Shown: positions 10,631 to 20,576 of the stretch, piece after piece
How the letters are laid out: each line of letters starts with the position of its first letter
How positions within the stretch are numbered: position 1 is the stretch's first letter
Assembly (NCBI GenBank): GCA_003112755.1
Contig: BFBT01000001.1
Span: 1,736,001-1,800,000, forward strand
Source: Lawsonibacter asaccharolyticus
GTDB taxonomy: Bacteria; Bacillota; Clostridia; Oscillospirales; Oscillospiraceae
DNA: 64,000 nucleotides
Direction of reading: 5' to 3'
Position numbers and translations under genes: made by a program
The notes under the pieces: model-generated
The model's database searches: none
Told to the model about the DNA's origin: nothing
Seen by the model: the letters and a program-made list of their open reading frames with translations, nothing else

Positions 10631-12151
10631 ATGGGTCGTCGGCGTATTTTCCTGCTGCTTCTCAGCGCGGCGCTGGCCCTGTCCCTTGCCGGCTGCGGCC
10701 AGGCGGAGCCCCCTTCCGCCTCCGGCACGGACTTCTCCTCTGCGGCGAAGGAGGAGCAGGCCATCCCCGTCTCTATCCCCTTTACCCTCGCCTTTTACCC
10801 CGAGTACACGCTCCACCCCGCCCGGGCGGCCAACCGGGCAAATCTGACTCTGGGCTCCCTGCTCTATGAGGGGCTCTTCTCGGTGGACGCCTCTTTTCAG
10901 GCCCAGCCCCTGCTGTGCAGCGGTTACACCGTCAGCGAGGACGGGCTGACCTGGACCTTCACCCTGCGGGAGGGGATCACCTTTTCCGATGGCACCCCCC
11001 TGACGGGGACGGTTGCCGCCCAGGCCCTCCGGGACGCTATGGCGCCGGACTCCCACTACGCCCAGCGGCTGGGGGGCGTGCGGTCGGTGGCCGCCGGAGA
11101 GGGGACGGTGACCGTCACTCTTTCCACCCCCAACGGGGCGCTGCCGGTTCTGCTGGACATCCCCATTGCCCTGGGCGACGGGGACCGCCCCCTGGGGACC
11201 GGCCCCTATGTGCTGACGGAGGAGGCAACAGGGGAGACCATCCTCACTGCCCGCTCCGGCTGGTGGCAGGGCAGGTCCCTCCCATTCCAGACCATCCATT
11301 TAGCCTCGGTGGGGCAGGCGGACGACCTGATCTCCTCCTTTGACGCCGGGGACATCACCCTGCTGGATGCCGACCTCACTGGCACCAACAGCCTGGGCTA
11401 CTCCGGCAGTTATGAGGCATGGGATTACAGCACCACCAATCTGATCTATCTGGGCTTCAACACCCAGCGGGGACCTTTCCGCTCCGCCCAGCTGCGGCGT
11501 GCCCTGTCCCGGGGCATCGACCGGCGATCCATTGCGGAGATCTCCTTTGCCCACCACGCCGTCCCCACAGCGCTGCCCATCCACCCTGACAGCCCGCTGT
11601 ATCACCAACTGCTGTCAGACTCCGCGGACTACTCCCCCGACGATCTGGTGAAGGGTCTGGAAGGGCAGCAGCTGGGCAGCGACGGGCTGGTCTTTCTGGT
11701 GAACAGCGAGAACAGCAGCAAGGTGGCCGCCGCCCAGCGCATTGTGGACCAGCTCTCAGGGGCCGGAGTGTCCATCTCTCTGGAGCGCCTTTCCTGGACC
11801 GACTATCTGGCCGCCCTGGAGCGGGGGGACTTTGATCTGTATCTGGCGGAGGTGCGCCTCACCGCCGACTTCGATCTGACTCAGCTGGTGGGAACGAGGG
11901 GCGGCCTGAATTACGGCGGCTGGTCCGACCCGTCCACCGACGGCCTGCTATCCGCCTTCCGGGCCGCGGGCGCGGAGCTGCGCTCCTCTGCCGCCGCCTC
12001 ACTGTGCTCCCACCTGATTCAGAACGCCCCCATCGTCCCCATCTGCTTCAAAAACGGCTCCGTGCTGACCCAATGGGGACGGCTGAGCGGACTGGACCCA
12101 GTGCGGGACAACGTGTTCCATGGGCTGGAGAACTGGGTCCTGGACCCCTGA
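10631..12151 (+). CDS. Oligopeptide-type ABC transporter substrate-binding lipoprotein (SBP family 5)
   Basis: 506 residues. N-terminus MGRRRIFLLLLSAALALSLAGC is a lipoprotein signal with lipobox LAGC. Family 5 traits: TLTLGSLLYEGLF-like segment after the signal (ANLTLGSLLYEGLFSVD), WTFTLREGITFSDGTPLTG, and QLRRALSRGIDRRSI in the middle. The ATG at 10631 has TGAGG six bases upstream; the alternative at 10613 overlaps the pgeF stop but has no ribosome site. No permease or ATPase genes lie next to it, so it is an orphan binding protein or serves a transporter elsewhere. Probably cotranscribed with pgeF. Confidence 0.85.
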   Translation: MGRRRIFLLLLSAALALSLAGCGQAEPPSASGTDFSSAAKEEQAIPVSIPFTLAFYPEYTLHPARAANRANLTLGSLLYEGLFSVDASFQAQPLLCSGYTVSEDGLTWTFTLREGITFSDGTPLTGTVAAQALRDAMAPDSHYAQRLGGVRSVAAGEGTVTVTLSTPNGALPVLLDIPIALGDGDRPLGTGPYVLTEEATGETILTARSGWWQGRSLPFQTIHLASVGQADDLISSFDAGDITLLDADLTGTNSLGYSGSYEAWDYSTTNLIYLGFNTQRGPFRSAQLRRALSRGIDRRSIAEISFAHHAVPTALPIHPDSPLYHQLLSDSADYSPDDLVKGLEGQQLGSDGLVFLVNSENSSKVAAAQRIVDQLSGAGVSISLERLSWTDYLAALERGDFDLYLAEVRLTADFDLTQLVGTRGGLNYGGWSDPSTDGLLSAFRAAGAELRSSAAASLCSHLIQNAPIVPICFKNGSVLTQWGRLSGLDPVRDNVFHGLENWVLDP

Positions 12152-12220
12152 CCGCCCGCTCCAGCGTGGGAGGTCCACCGCCTTTCCCATCCTGAACTAT
12201 CCACAAAGGTTTCCCTTGCG

Positions 12221-12242
12221 CGCCCCCGCTCCCCCGGGGGCG
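12221..12242 (+). terminator. GC-only hairpin before purL
   Basis: CGCCCCCG and CGGGGGCG form an 8-bp stem with a 6-nt loop, without a U run. Likely ends the pgeF-lipoprotein unit. Confidence 0.4.
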
Positions 12243-12296
12243 GGACACACAGACGGATCGAAACATAAAAAATAATATATATCTGGAGGAATGGAC

Positions 12297-15200
12297 ATGA
12301 GCGTACTGCGCTGTTATTCACAGAAAAAGACCGGATTCGATGTGGAGGCCCAGGGGCTGCTGGGTGCTCTGCGGGACCAGCTGGGCATCCGCGGCCTGGA
12401 GTCTGTGGTCATTCTGAACCGCTACGACGCCGACCAGATCGACCCCGCGATCTATGAGCAGGCCAAGGGCATCGTCTTCTCCGAGCCCCAGGTGGATGCG
12501 GTGTATGACGAGACTTTCCCCGTCCCCGAGTATCCCCACCGCATCCTGGCGGTGGAGGCCCTGCCGGGGCAGTTCGACCAGCGGGCCGACTCCGCCGCCC
12601 AGTGCATCCAGCTCATGGCCGGGGTGGACCGCCCCCTGATCGCCTACGCCAAGGTGTACCTGCTGGGCGGCCGGCTCACTGAGGAGGAGCTGGACAAGAT
12701 CCGCCGCTACCTCATCAACCCGGTAGAGAGCCGGGAGGCCTCCATGGACAAGCCGGCCACCCTGGTCCGCACTCACGAGGCCCCCGACCGTGTGGCCGTG
12801 ATCCAGGGCTTTACCGCCCTGGACGAGCCCGGACTGGCCGGCCTGCTCTCCCAGCTGGGGCTGGCCATGGACCTGGACGACCTGAAGTTCCTCCAAGCCT
12901 ATTTCCGGGATGAGGAGAAGCGGGACCCCACCATCACGGAGGTCCGTGTGGTGGATACCTACTGGTCTGACCACTGCCGCCATACCACCTTTTCCACCCA
13001 CATCGACCGGGTGGAGATCCTGGACCCCGCGGTGGACTCCGCCTACCGTCGCTACCTCACCGCCCGAGCGGAGGTGTACGGACCGGAGAAGGCCGCGGCC
13101 CGGCCCCAGACCCTGATGGACCTGGCCACCATCGGAGCCAAGGTGCTGAAAAAGCGGGGTTTGCTCCAGAACCTGGACCAGTCGGAGGAGATCAACGCCT
13201 GTTCCATCCACGTCACTGCCACGGTGGACGGGGAGGCGCAGGACTGGCTGCTCATGTTCAAGAACGAGACCCACAACCACCCCACCGAGATCGAACCCTT
13301 CGGCGGCGCGGCCACCTGCATCGGCGGCTGCATCCGGGACCCGCTTTCCGGCCGGGCCTATGTGTATCAGGCTCTGCGCCTGACCGGGTGCGGTGACCCC
13401 CGCGCCCCCTATGACCGGACCATGGAGGGCAAGCTGCCCCAGCGCAAGCTGGCCACCACCGCCGCCGCCGGCTACTCTTCCTACGGCAACCAGATCGGCC
13501 TGGCCACCGGCCATGTGGCCGAGGTGTACCACGACGGCTATGTGGCCAAGCACCTGGAGGTGGGCGCCGTGGTGGGCGCCGCGCCGGCCTCCAACGTGGT
13601 GCGGGAGCGTCCTGCCCCCGGGGACGTGGTCGTCCTGCTGGGCGGCCGCACCGGCCGGGACGGCATCGGCGGAGCCACCGGCTCCTCCAAGAGCCACAAC
13701 AAGGCTTCCCTCACCACCATGGCCAGCGAGGTCCAGAAGGGCAACGCCCCCGAGGAGCGGAAGATCCAGCGCCTCTTCCGTGACAGCCAGGTCACCCGCA
13801 TGATCAAGCGGTGCAACGACTTCGGCGCCGGCGGCGTCTCCGTGGCCATCGGCGAGCTGGCCGCCGGCCTGCGCATCGACTTGGACGCGGTACGCAAGAA
13901 GTATGACGGCCTGGACGGCACCGAACTGGCCATCTCTGAGAGCCAGGAGCGCATGGCAGTGGTGGTGGCCCCGGAGGACGCGGACCGCTTCATCGCCGCC
14001 GCTCAGGCGGAAAACCTGGAGGCATACCCCGTGGCGGTGGTCACGGAGAGCCCCAGGATGGTGATGACCTGGAAGGGCCAGACCATCGCCGACCTGTCCC
14101 GGGCTTTCCTGGACACCAACGGGGCGGACAAGCACACCTCTGTCACCGTACCCGACCGCTCCGCCGCCCAGCGGCAGCCCTCCCCCCGGTTCCGGGACCT
14201 GCGGGACATGGCCTCCAGCCTGAAGTGCGCCTCCCGCCGGGGACTGACCGAGCGGTTTGACGGCTCCATCGGCGCCGCCTCCGTGCTCATGCCCTTCGGC
14301 GGGAGCACCCAGCGCACCCCGGCCCAGTCTATGGCCGCCCTGCTGCCCGTGCTGCCCGGCCAGAGCACCGACCTGTGCTCCGTGATGGCCTGGGGCTTCG
14401 ACCCAGACACCATGGTCCGCGACCCCTTCACCGGTGCGGCTGCCTCAGTGGTGGACTCTATGGCCAAGCTGGTGGCCGCCGGCTGTGACCGCCGCCAGGC
14501 CTACCTCACTTTCCAGGAGTATTTTGAGAAGCTTCGGGACGAGCCCCTGCGCTGGGGCAAGCCCTTCTCTGCCCTGCTGGGGGCCCTGGACGCCCAGCTG
14601 GGGCTGGATGTGGCTGCCATCGGCGGCAAGGATTCCATGTCTGGCTCCTTCCTGGATCTGGACGTGCCCCCCACGCTGATCTCCTTCGCCATCGCCCCCG
14701 CCAAGGCCGGGGAAGTGCTCACGCCCGAATTCAAGGGGGCGGGGCACCCGGTGTATCTGCTGCCCGGCTTCCCCTCCTATGGGGAGCTGAAGACTGCCTG
14801 GGACTCCTTCCACCAGTTGTGCCGCCAGGGCAAGGTGAAGGCCGCCTGGGCGGTGGAGGCCGGCGGCGTGGCCGAGGCGGTGATGAAGATGTCCTTCGGC
14901 AACTCCATCGGCTTCCAGGCCGATGTGGATGCCGCCGCTCCCTGGTACGGCCCCTGCTCCGGCGCCATCGTGTTTGAGCTGGAAGGGGAGGAGTTCCTCC
15001 CCGGCATGGCCTGGCGCATCGGCACCACCACCCAGGAGCCAGTCATTACCATCGGGGAGGACACCGCCTCCATTGCCGAGCTGCTGGAGCGGAACGAAGG
15101 GGTGCTGGAGCAGGTGTATCCCACCCAGGCGGGAAAGACGGAAAAAGTGGAGGCCATCTCCTGCGGGGAGCGAGCCCCCATCGTCTGCCAGAGCCGGACG

Positions 15201-16001
15201 GCCCGGCCCCGGGCGGTCATCCCTGTCTTCCCCGGCACCAACTGCGAATATGACACCGCCCAGGCATGCCTGCGGGCGGGCATCCAGCCCGAGATCGTGG
15301 TGGTCCGCAACCTGTCCACCGACCTGCTGGCCCAGTCCGCTCAGGCCCTTGAAGAGGCCATCCGCCGCAGCCAGATGGTGGTCCTGCCCGGCGGCTTCTC
15401 CGGCGGCGACGAGCCCGACGGCTCCGGAAAGTTCATCGCCTCCTTCCTGCGCAACCCCCGGCTGACCGATGCGATCCATGACCTGCTTCGGGACCGGGAC
15501 GGCCTGATGCTGGGCATCTGCAACGGCTTCCAGGCCCTCATCAAGCTGGGGCTGGTCCCATACGGGGAGATCCGCCCCATGGACGATCAGTGCCCCACTC
15601 TGACCTACAACCTGATCGGCCGGCACCAGAGCCGGTACGTCACCACCCGGGTGGCCTCGGTCCGTTCCCCCTGGATGCTGAAGTCCCAGGTGGGCGACCT
15701 GCACGCCATCCCCATCTCCCACGGCGAGGGCCGCTTTGTGGCCTCCGACGAGATGGTCCGCCGTCTGATCCAGAACGGCCAGGTGGCCACCCAGTATGTG
15801 GACGGGGCGGGCGTCCCCTCCCTGGACATCGACGTCAACCCCAACGGCTCCATCATGTCCATCGAGGGCATCTTCTCCCCGGACGGCCGGGTGTTCGGCA
15901 AGATGGGGCACTCGGAGCGGTACGGCGACTTTGTGGGCCGGAACATTCCCGGAGATAAGCACCAGCCGCTGTTCGAGTCCGGCGCGGAATATTTCAAGTA
16001 A
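12297..16001 (+). CDS. purL: Phosphoribosylformylglycinamidine synthase, single-chain form
   Basis: 1234 residues. Fourth step of purine synthesis: amidation of FGAR to FGAM using glutamine and ATP. A single chain carrying synthase and glutaminase, unlike the split PurS/PurQ/PurL of Bacillus. Seen: FKNETHNHPTEIEPFGGAAT and GFGAGGVSVAIGELA-like core (FGAGGVSVAIGELA), GGKDSMSG in the second half, and the glutaminase domain at the C-terminus with PVFPGTNCEYD, nucleophile LMLGICNGFQ and ISHGEGRF. The second ATG (12297) is preferred because GGAGG lies seven bases upstream; the ATG at 12291 directly abuts it. Monocistronic, ended by a hairpin. Confidence 0.95.
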   Translation: MSVLRCYSQKKTGFDVEAQGLLGALRDQLGIRGLESVVILNRYDADQIDPAIYEQAKGIVFSEPQVDAVYDETFPVPEYPHRILAVEALPGQFDQRADSAAQCIQLMAGVDRPLIAYAKVYLLGGRLTEEELDKIRRYLINPVESREASMDKPATLVRTHEAPDRVAVIQGFTALDEPGLAGLLSQLGLAMDLDDLKFLQAYFRDEEKRDPTITEVRVVDTYWSDHCRHTTFSTHIDRVEILDPAVDSAYRRYLTARAEVYGPEKAAARPQTLMDLATIGAKVLKKRGLLQNLDQSEEINACSIHVTATVDGEAQDWLLMFKNETHNHPTEIEPFGGAATCIGGCIRDPLSGRAYVYQALRLTGCGDPRAPYDRTMEGKLPQRKLATTAAAGYSSYGNQIGLATGHVAEVYHDGYVAKHLEVGAVVGAAPASNVVRERPAPGDVVVLLGGRTGRDGIGGATGSSKSHNKASLTTMASEVQKGNAPEERKIQRLFRDSQVTRMIKRCNDFGAGGVSVAIGELAAGLRIDLDAVRKKYDGLDGTELAISESQERMAVVVAPEDADRFIAAAQAENLEAYPVAVVTESPRMVMTWKGQTIADLSRAFLDTNGADKHTSVTVPDRSAAQRQPSPRFRDLRDMASSLKCASRRGLTERFDGSIGAASVLMPFGGSTQRTPAQSMAALLPVLPGQSTDLCSVMAWGFDPDTMVRDPFTGAAASVVDSMAKLVAAGCDRRQAYLTFQEYFEKLRDEPLRWGKPFSALLGALDAQLGLDVAAIGGKDSMSGSFLDLDVPPTLISFAIAPAKAGEVLTPEFKGAGHPVYLLPGFPSYGELKTAWDSFHQLCRQGKVKAAWAVEAGGVAEAVMKMSFGNSIGFQADVDAAAPWYGPCSGAIVFELEGEEFLPGMAWRIGTTTQEPVITIGEDTASIAELLERNEGVLEQVYPTQAGKTEKVEAISCGERAPIVCQSRTARPRAVIPVFPGTNCEYDTAQACLRAGIQPEIVVVRNLSTDLLAQSAQALEEAIRRSQMVVLPGGFSGGDEPDGSGKFIASFLRNPRLTDAIHDLLRDRDGLMLGICNGFQALIKLGLVPYGEIRPMDDQCPTLTYNLIGRHQSRYVTTRVASVRSPWMLKSQVGDLHAIPISHGEGRFVASDEMVRRLIQNGQVATQYVDGAGVPSLDIDVNPNGSIMSIEGIFSPDGRVFGKMGHSERYGDFVGRNIPGDKHQPLFESGAEYFK

Positions 16002-16009
16002 AATGTCAA

Positions 16010-16052
16010 AAAACACTCCCCCGAACGCAGTAAGCCTTCGGGGGAGTGTTTT
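16010..16052 (+). terminator. Terminator of purL
   Basis: An AAAACACTCC..CGAA arm pairs with TTCGGGGGAGTGTTTT; A runs on one side and T runs on the other make it usable in both directions, so it may also serve the permease gene on the minus strand. Edges are accurate to a few bases. Confidence 0.75.
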
Positions 16053-16095
16053 GTATCCAGGGAGCTGTCGGCGCGCGGTTCCATTTAACACCAGT

Positions 16096-17373
16096 TTACA
16101 TGGGGTACAGGGTCATAGCGATCAGGGTGCCCACGATCCCGCGGACTACGCCGGGAATGAGTCCGACTTTCAGGCAGGTCTTAGCGCTGTATCCGCCAGC
16201 ATTCATCGCCATAGGGACCACAGCAGTGGCCATGGGGGTGACCAGAGAGGACATGGTGGACAGCGCCACCAGGATGATGGGACCGCGGGGGTCACAGCCG
16301 ATAGAACTGCATGTAATGACCACCAGGGGGATCAGCACCGTGCTCACGGCCCGGTTGTACAGCAGGGAGGTCATCAGGAAGCCCACCACATAGAAAGTGA
16401 AGCCGACAATATAGCCGTTGGTAATCCCATCCAGCATCTTGGAGAACACATCGGCCAGCATTTCGGCGGCACCGGTCTGGGCCAGAGCCGTTCCAAATGC
16501 GGACACGCCCACATATAGCAGGACGGTGCTCATGTTCATGTTTTCAATGGCTTCCCGCTCTGTCAGTACCCCGGAGGCCACCAGAACGATGGCGCCGATC
16601 AGCGTCACCTGCCAGGAGGTATAGCCCAGCATCAGGCCGAGAATGACGGCCACGAACACACCGTAGCCCAGGAACTCCCGCACCGGACTGAGGGGAGCCT
16701 GCTCCTGGAGCTTGCGCCCGCCGATGGCCGTAATGGGCCGCTCCGGCTGATCGGGGAGGAAGCGAGGAACAACAAAAATGGCCAGCAGGATAGTGACGAT
16801 CCCCACCGGCAGGAAGACCGCCGTCTCGTTCCACATGTTCAGCTGGGTAGAGGTCCACCCATAGGACTCCATGTACCCGTTCTGCGTCACATACCAGGCG
16901 GCATAGGGGCCGATGGGCTCGATGATGAAGCTGGTGGAAACGGCCGCGATGGCAATGGGGTACATCATTTTGGAGGGACTGATGTTCATTCTGTCGCACA
17001 TGTTCTGGACCAGCGGGTGGACCAGCGCGAAGATGGCCACGATACTGGGCACGAACTGTCCAATGATGCAGGTGATCACCACATAGGACGCCAGTACCTT
17101 GGTGAAGGAGCCCTCCGTGACCTTGTACAGCAGCCTGGTGACATTATTGATCATCTGGGTCCGGGTCAGTCCCGCGGCCACTACGAACATGGAGGCCATG
17201 GTGATGACCGTGTTGCTGCCAAATGTGGCAATGGCCGCACTGCTGTCCAGGCATCCGAAGAACACCAGGGCCACCATGGCCGCCAGCGCGGTAAAGGACA
17301 TGGGGATCTTGTTCGTGAAGAACAGAACAAGCATCACCACAAACAGCGCGATACAGATTACGATAGGTGACAT
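16096..17373 (-). CDS. SLC13/ArsB-NhaD-type permease
   Basis: 425 residues, with 11 or so hydrophobic helices. Begins MSPIVICIALFVVMLVLFF. Segments such as VVAAGLTRTQMI, PSIVAIFALVHPLVQNMC and the C-terminal STMSSLVTPMATAVVPMAMNAGGYS match the anion/sodium-symporter superfamily of SLC13 and CitM type carriers for dicarboxylates or other organic anions. The ATG at 17373 has AGGAGG eight bases upstream; the longer frame has none. It follows the AbgB-like hydrolase gene in the same direction at 91 bp, so the pair probably imports and hydrolyses the same compound. Confidence 0.8.
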   Translation of the reverse strand: MSPIVICIALFVVMLVLFFTNKIPMSFTALAAMVALVFFGCLDSSAAIATFGSNTVITMASMFVVAAGLTRTQMINNVTRLLYKVTEGSFTKVLASYVVITCIIGQFVPSIVAIFALVHPLVQNMCDRMNISPSKMMYPIAIAAVSTSFIIEPIGPYAAWYVTQNGYMESYGWTSTQLNMWNETAVFLPVGIVTILLAIFVVPRFLPDQPERPITAIGGRKLQEQAPLSPVREFLGYGVFVAVILGLMLGYTSWQVTLIGAIVLVASGVLTEREAIENMNMSTVLLYVGVSAFGTALAQTGAAEMLADVFSKMLDGITNGYIVGFTFYVVGFLMTSLLYNRAVSTVLIPLVVITCSSIGCDPRGPIILVALSTMSSLVTPMATAVVPMAMNAGGYSAKTCLKVGLIPGVVRGIVGTLIAMTLYPM

Positions 17374-17464
17374 TCTTTTTTCCTCCTCTGCTTTTCTCCG
17401 TCTCAGGCTATGCCCGCCCCTCCCTACCAAGCGGGCCGCTTTTCCGTGCGCCGGCCAGAGCCGT

Positions 17465-18901
17465 TCAGTCGATCCTGGGCTTTACCTCCGGCGGTATGGG
17501 GGACGCGTATTTCTGACCACCTGTGCGTTGGCAGAATTCCTCCTGGGCCCGGCGTATGATCTCGGGGTCCTCCAGCGCGTCAATGGCCGACCCGGCCATG
17601 ACCTTGGCGGCATAAAGCATCCCCTTTTTTGCCATAGCAGATTTCCCTACAGCTACCATCTGCCAGGAGTGCATGGGCACTCCTGCTGGCATGGTGGCGG
17701 CATTGATCTGCGCTACCGGGCAGTTCCAGCTTACATCGCCCACATCGGAGGAGACAAAGCCCTGACGTTCTCTGGCCAGCGGGAGCACGATCCTATGGAC
17801 CAGGGAATCGGCATCCGCCGCCACTCTGGCACGCTCCTCCGGGTCGGTGATCTCAGCGGCCACAGTATCGAAATAAGAGTGTACTGGGCCCAATGTCTCC
17901 CGAATGCGCCGGGCCAGTTCCAGGTCCTCCTCCTCCAGCTGGACAGGGGCGACCTCCACCAAGTTTCGCTGCATCAGCTGGTTGAGCTCCGTGTTAATGA
18001 GCATGTTGGAGCATGATTTGATAAATGTGATCTCCACCTCTGTCCCTGTCATCATTGCCGCTCCTCTGGCAATTTGATTGACCCGCTGGTAGAGCTCCTT
18101 TACCTGAGGCAGCTGGACTGCTCTCAGCAGATACAGTGCCTGGGCGTGGGACTGCACTACACCAGGGGCATTGCCCCCTGTATCAGTGATGGCATAGTGG
18201 ATGCGGGTGTCTGTGGGGACGTGTTCTCGCAGGAACTGCACTCCCACATTCATCAGCTCCAGGGCGTCCAAGGCGCTCCTTCCCAGCTCGGGAGACATGG
18301 CTGCATGGGCCGACACTCCCTGGAAGCGGTAGCTGATCTGGTAGTTGGCCATGGTGCTCTCCGTAGAGACGCTATTTACTTCCCCAGGATGCCAGCTGAA
18401 AGCGATGTCCACTCCATTAAACACGCCATCCCGCGCCATGAATCCTTTCCCGGATCCGTTTTCTTCCGCCGGGCATCCGAAGAATTTGACGGTGCCGGGG
18501 AGGCCGGAGTCCTGCAGGTAGTGCTTCAGGGCGATGGCGGCGGCCAGCGAGCCGACCCCCAGCAGATTGTGCCCGCACCCGTGTCCGGGGCCGTTCTCTT
18601 CCACCGGCCGCTTTTCGTCCGCTCCGGCCGCCTGGCTGAGACCGGGCAGCGCGTCAAATTCTCCCAAAAATCCGATCACCGGCCCGCCCTGGCCATAGGT
18701 CCCGGAAAAGGCGGTGGGGATGCCGGCCAGCTCCCGCTCCACCTGAAAGCCCTCCTGCTCCAGCGTCTTGCCATAGAGTTCAGCGGCATAGCGCTCGTGG
18801 AACCCGGTCTCCGGGTGGTCCCACAGCGTGTCGCTCATGGGCCAAAGCAGCGCCTTTTTTTCCTCAATGACCTCCAGCGCCCGCTCCTTTTTTGTCGCCA
18901 T
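17465..18901 (-). CDS. AbgB-like M20 family amidohydrolase
   Basis: 478 residues, close to AbgB (aminobenzoyl-glutamate utilisation protein B) in length and pattern. M20 dinuclear metallopeptidase features: GPGHGCGHNLLG (metal ligands His and neighbouring residues), CPAEENGSGKGFMARDG with the catalytic glutamate pair, the dimerisation segment YRFQGVSAHAAMSPELGRSA, and a late metal histidine region. AbgB with AbgA cleaves p-aminobenzoyl-glutamate; here no abgA partner and no AbgT carrier are present. The actual substrate may be another acylated amino acid or dipeptide. GGAG precedes the ATG. Divergent from the regulator gene. Confidence 0.82.
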   Translation of the reverse strand: MATKKERALEVIEEKKALLWPMSDTLWDHPETGFHERYAAELYGKTLEQEGFQVERELAGIPTAFSGTYGQGGPVIGFLGEFDALPGLSQAAGADEKRPVEENGPGHGCGHNLLGVGSLAAAIALKHYLQDSGLPGTVKFFGCPAEENGSGKGFMARDGVFNGVDIAFSWHPGEVNSVSTESTMANYQISYRFQGVSAHAAMSPELGRSALDALELMNVGVQFLREHVPTDTRIHYAITDTGGNAPGVVQSHAQALYLLRAVQLPQVKELYQRVNQIARGAAMMTGTEVEITFIKSCSNMLINTELNQLMQRNLVEVAPVQLEEEDLELARRIRETLGPVHSYFDTVAAEITDPEERARVAADADSLVHRIVLPLARERQGFVSSDVGDVSWNCPVAQINAATMPAGVPMHSWQMVAVGKSAMAKKGMLYAAKVMAGSAIDALEDPEIIRRAQEEFCQRTGGQKYASPIPPEVKPRID

Positions 18902-19179
18902 TTACTCGTTCTCCTTCCTACTGCTCCTGTCTCGGAATTATTAGAAATTAAATATATAATTACAGACATGTTTCGGAAATTATGGTGTAACTATACTATT
19001 TTCATGCCCAGACTGTCAATAGAAAAGGACAGCATTTTTTAATTTCCCCGTTTATTACAAATATTTTGTTCTTGATTTAGTCAGATCACCAGCTTTATCT
19101 TGCATATCTGGCCGTTCTTTTGGACATCTTGATTTGACGACACGCAGAAAAGATTTTCGTCTTATTTTGCGTCATACGC
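18902..19179. other. Divergent regulatory region between amidohydrolase and regulator genes
   Basis: AT-rich compared with the surroundings, consistent with two back-to-back promoters and operator sites. No gene is seen. Minus-strand -10-like sequences (TATATA, TAATTA around 18945-18965) occur but no clean -35 pair could be assigned. Confidence 0.5.
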
Positions 19180-19208
19180 TTGTCTGCGCGGAGCGGTTCC
19201 GATATAAT
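19180..19208 (+). promoter_or_regulatory. Promoter of the divergent regulator gene
   Basis: TTGTCT (19180-19185), 17-bp spacer, TATAAT (19203-19208). The predicted leader is short (about 17 nt) and holds GAGGTG as ribosome site. Confidence 0.7.
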
Positions 19209-19231
19209 ATGAGCTGAGGTGATCGGTCCCA

Positions 19232-20536
19232 ATGAACTCTGTCGGCATTTTTACCACCACACGCTCCCTCCAGCACATCATGGACATTGATCAGGAGATC
19301 CGCACCTTCTGCAATGTCACCTACCTGCCCTATACCACTCTGGAGCACCTGCTCTATCTCTATGAGCAAAACGCGGAGCAGTTCGATGCCCTGATATTCA
19401 GCGGTTCCTACCCTTATAATGTCATCCGAAAGCGATTTCCCAGTGTGGAAGAGATCCCCCATTCCTACTTCAATATCTCTGACCGAGACTACTATCAGCT
19501 GATCGCCCACCTGGCGGTCCAAAATCCGGAGCTTGATTTCTCACGCATTTACTTCGACCGGCCGGAGATCCCAGTAGATTTCCACTCTATCTTTCTCAGG
19601 GATGGTGTCCCTCTCTTGGGCACCGCCCCCATCGACTGGAGCACAGTGGACGCCGCGGACTGGTATCAGCCTCTCAAACTGTACTACAAAGAGATTTGGG
19701 ACAGCGGAAAGGTGGACCTGCTGGTGACCCGTTTCGGCAGTATGGAGGACTACTTCCGTCAGCACAATATCCGCCACAGGTTCCTTTTCCCCTCTCCCGG
19801 TTCTATGCTGGAGACCTTCCGCGGTCTGGTCATGCAGCTGCGCACCCAGTCTATGCATGATTCCGCCGCCTGCCTGGGGCTGATCCGTTCCATCATGCCC
19901 CTGTCCAAGGAACAGTGGGCCGCACTGGGGGACCGTCTTCAGGCCTGCAACAAACAATTCGGCACCCCCTTCCTCATCTATGAGCACGGGGAGCACTATG
20001 AGATCACCACCAATATTTCAGTCCTGAAAGACCTCACGCAGCAGTACACCATCTGTCCTGTGACTGCCTTTCTGGAGGCGGGACTGGATTTTCCCATCTG
20101 TACCGCCTGGGGCTGTGCCGGCAACGTAGTGGATGCCCACCGAAACGCCCAGCGGGCGCTGAAAGAGGCGCTGCTGTGCAAGGGGTCCGCCGCCTTTATC
20201 GTGATGGAGGACAACACCATCATCGGCCCGCTCTCCAGCGTCCGCCGCATTTCCTATACCGATGCGCCCGATGAAAAGCGGCTGGAGCTCAGCCGCCGTC
20301 TCTCCATCTCCCCCCTCTATTTGAGTAAGATCGTCTCCGTCCTTACCCAGAAAGGAAACGACACTCTCTCTGCGGAGGAGCTATCCTTCTATCTGGATAT
20401 CACCCCTCGCAGTGCTCTCCGGATCCTATCCAAGCTGGAGGCCGGCGGCTACGCCTCTGTACAGTTCCGGCGGCAGCTCAACTTGAGAGGCCGCCCGGCT
20501 AAGATCTATCAGATCCACATCCAGGACCTGACCTGA
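19232..20536 (+). CDS. Transcriptional regulator with sensor, GGDEF-like and C-terminal winged-helix regions
   Basis: 434 residues. No common regulator family fits end to end. The N-terminus (MNSVGIFTTTRSLQHIMDID) and following 200 residues have an alternating alpha/beta look, reminiscent of PrpR-type receptor domains. A central segment, FPICTAWGCAGNVVDAHRNA followed by QRALKEAL, resembles the degenerate GGDEF-like motif seen in CdaR/PucR-type regulators. The last about 80 residues, with LSAEELSFYLDITPRSALRI, look like a winged helix with a recognition helix around PRSALRILSKLEAGG. Its divergent position suggests control of the amidohydrolase-permease pair; the TIM-barrel gene 40 bp downstream is likely cotranscribed. 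Domain calls are by pattern only. Confidence 0.65.
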   Translation: MNSVGIFTTTRSLQHIMDIDQEIRTFCNVTYLPYTTLEHLLYLYEQNAEQFDALIFSGSYPYNVIRKRFPSVEEIPHSYFNISDRDYYQLIAHLAVQNPELDFSRIYFDRPEIPVDFHSIFLRDGVPLLGTAPIDWSTVDAADWYQPLKLYYKEIWDSGKVDLLVTRFGSMEDYFRQHNIRHRFLFPSPGSMLETFRGLVMQLRTQSMHDSAACLGLIRSIMPLSKEQWAALGDRLQACNKQFGTPFLIYEHGEHYEITTNISVLKDLTQQYTICPVTAFLEAGLDFPICTAWGCAGNVVDAHRNAQRALKEALLCKGSAAFIVMEDNTIIGPLSSVRRISYTDAPDEKRLELSRRLSISPLYLSKIVSVLTQKGNDTLSAEELSFYLDITPRSALRILSKLEAGGYASVQFRRQLNLRGRPAKIYQIHIQDLT

Positions 20537-20576
20537 CGCCCCCAAACCTGTCTCATCCGCAGGAGGTACTACGCCT

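Noticed and set aside
12152..12296. ZTP or purine riboswitch before purL
   Set aside because: The 145-bp gap has a GC hairpin and an AT-rich stretch but none of the conserved cores seen at 6340-6412 or of the purine aptamer.
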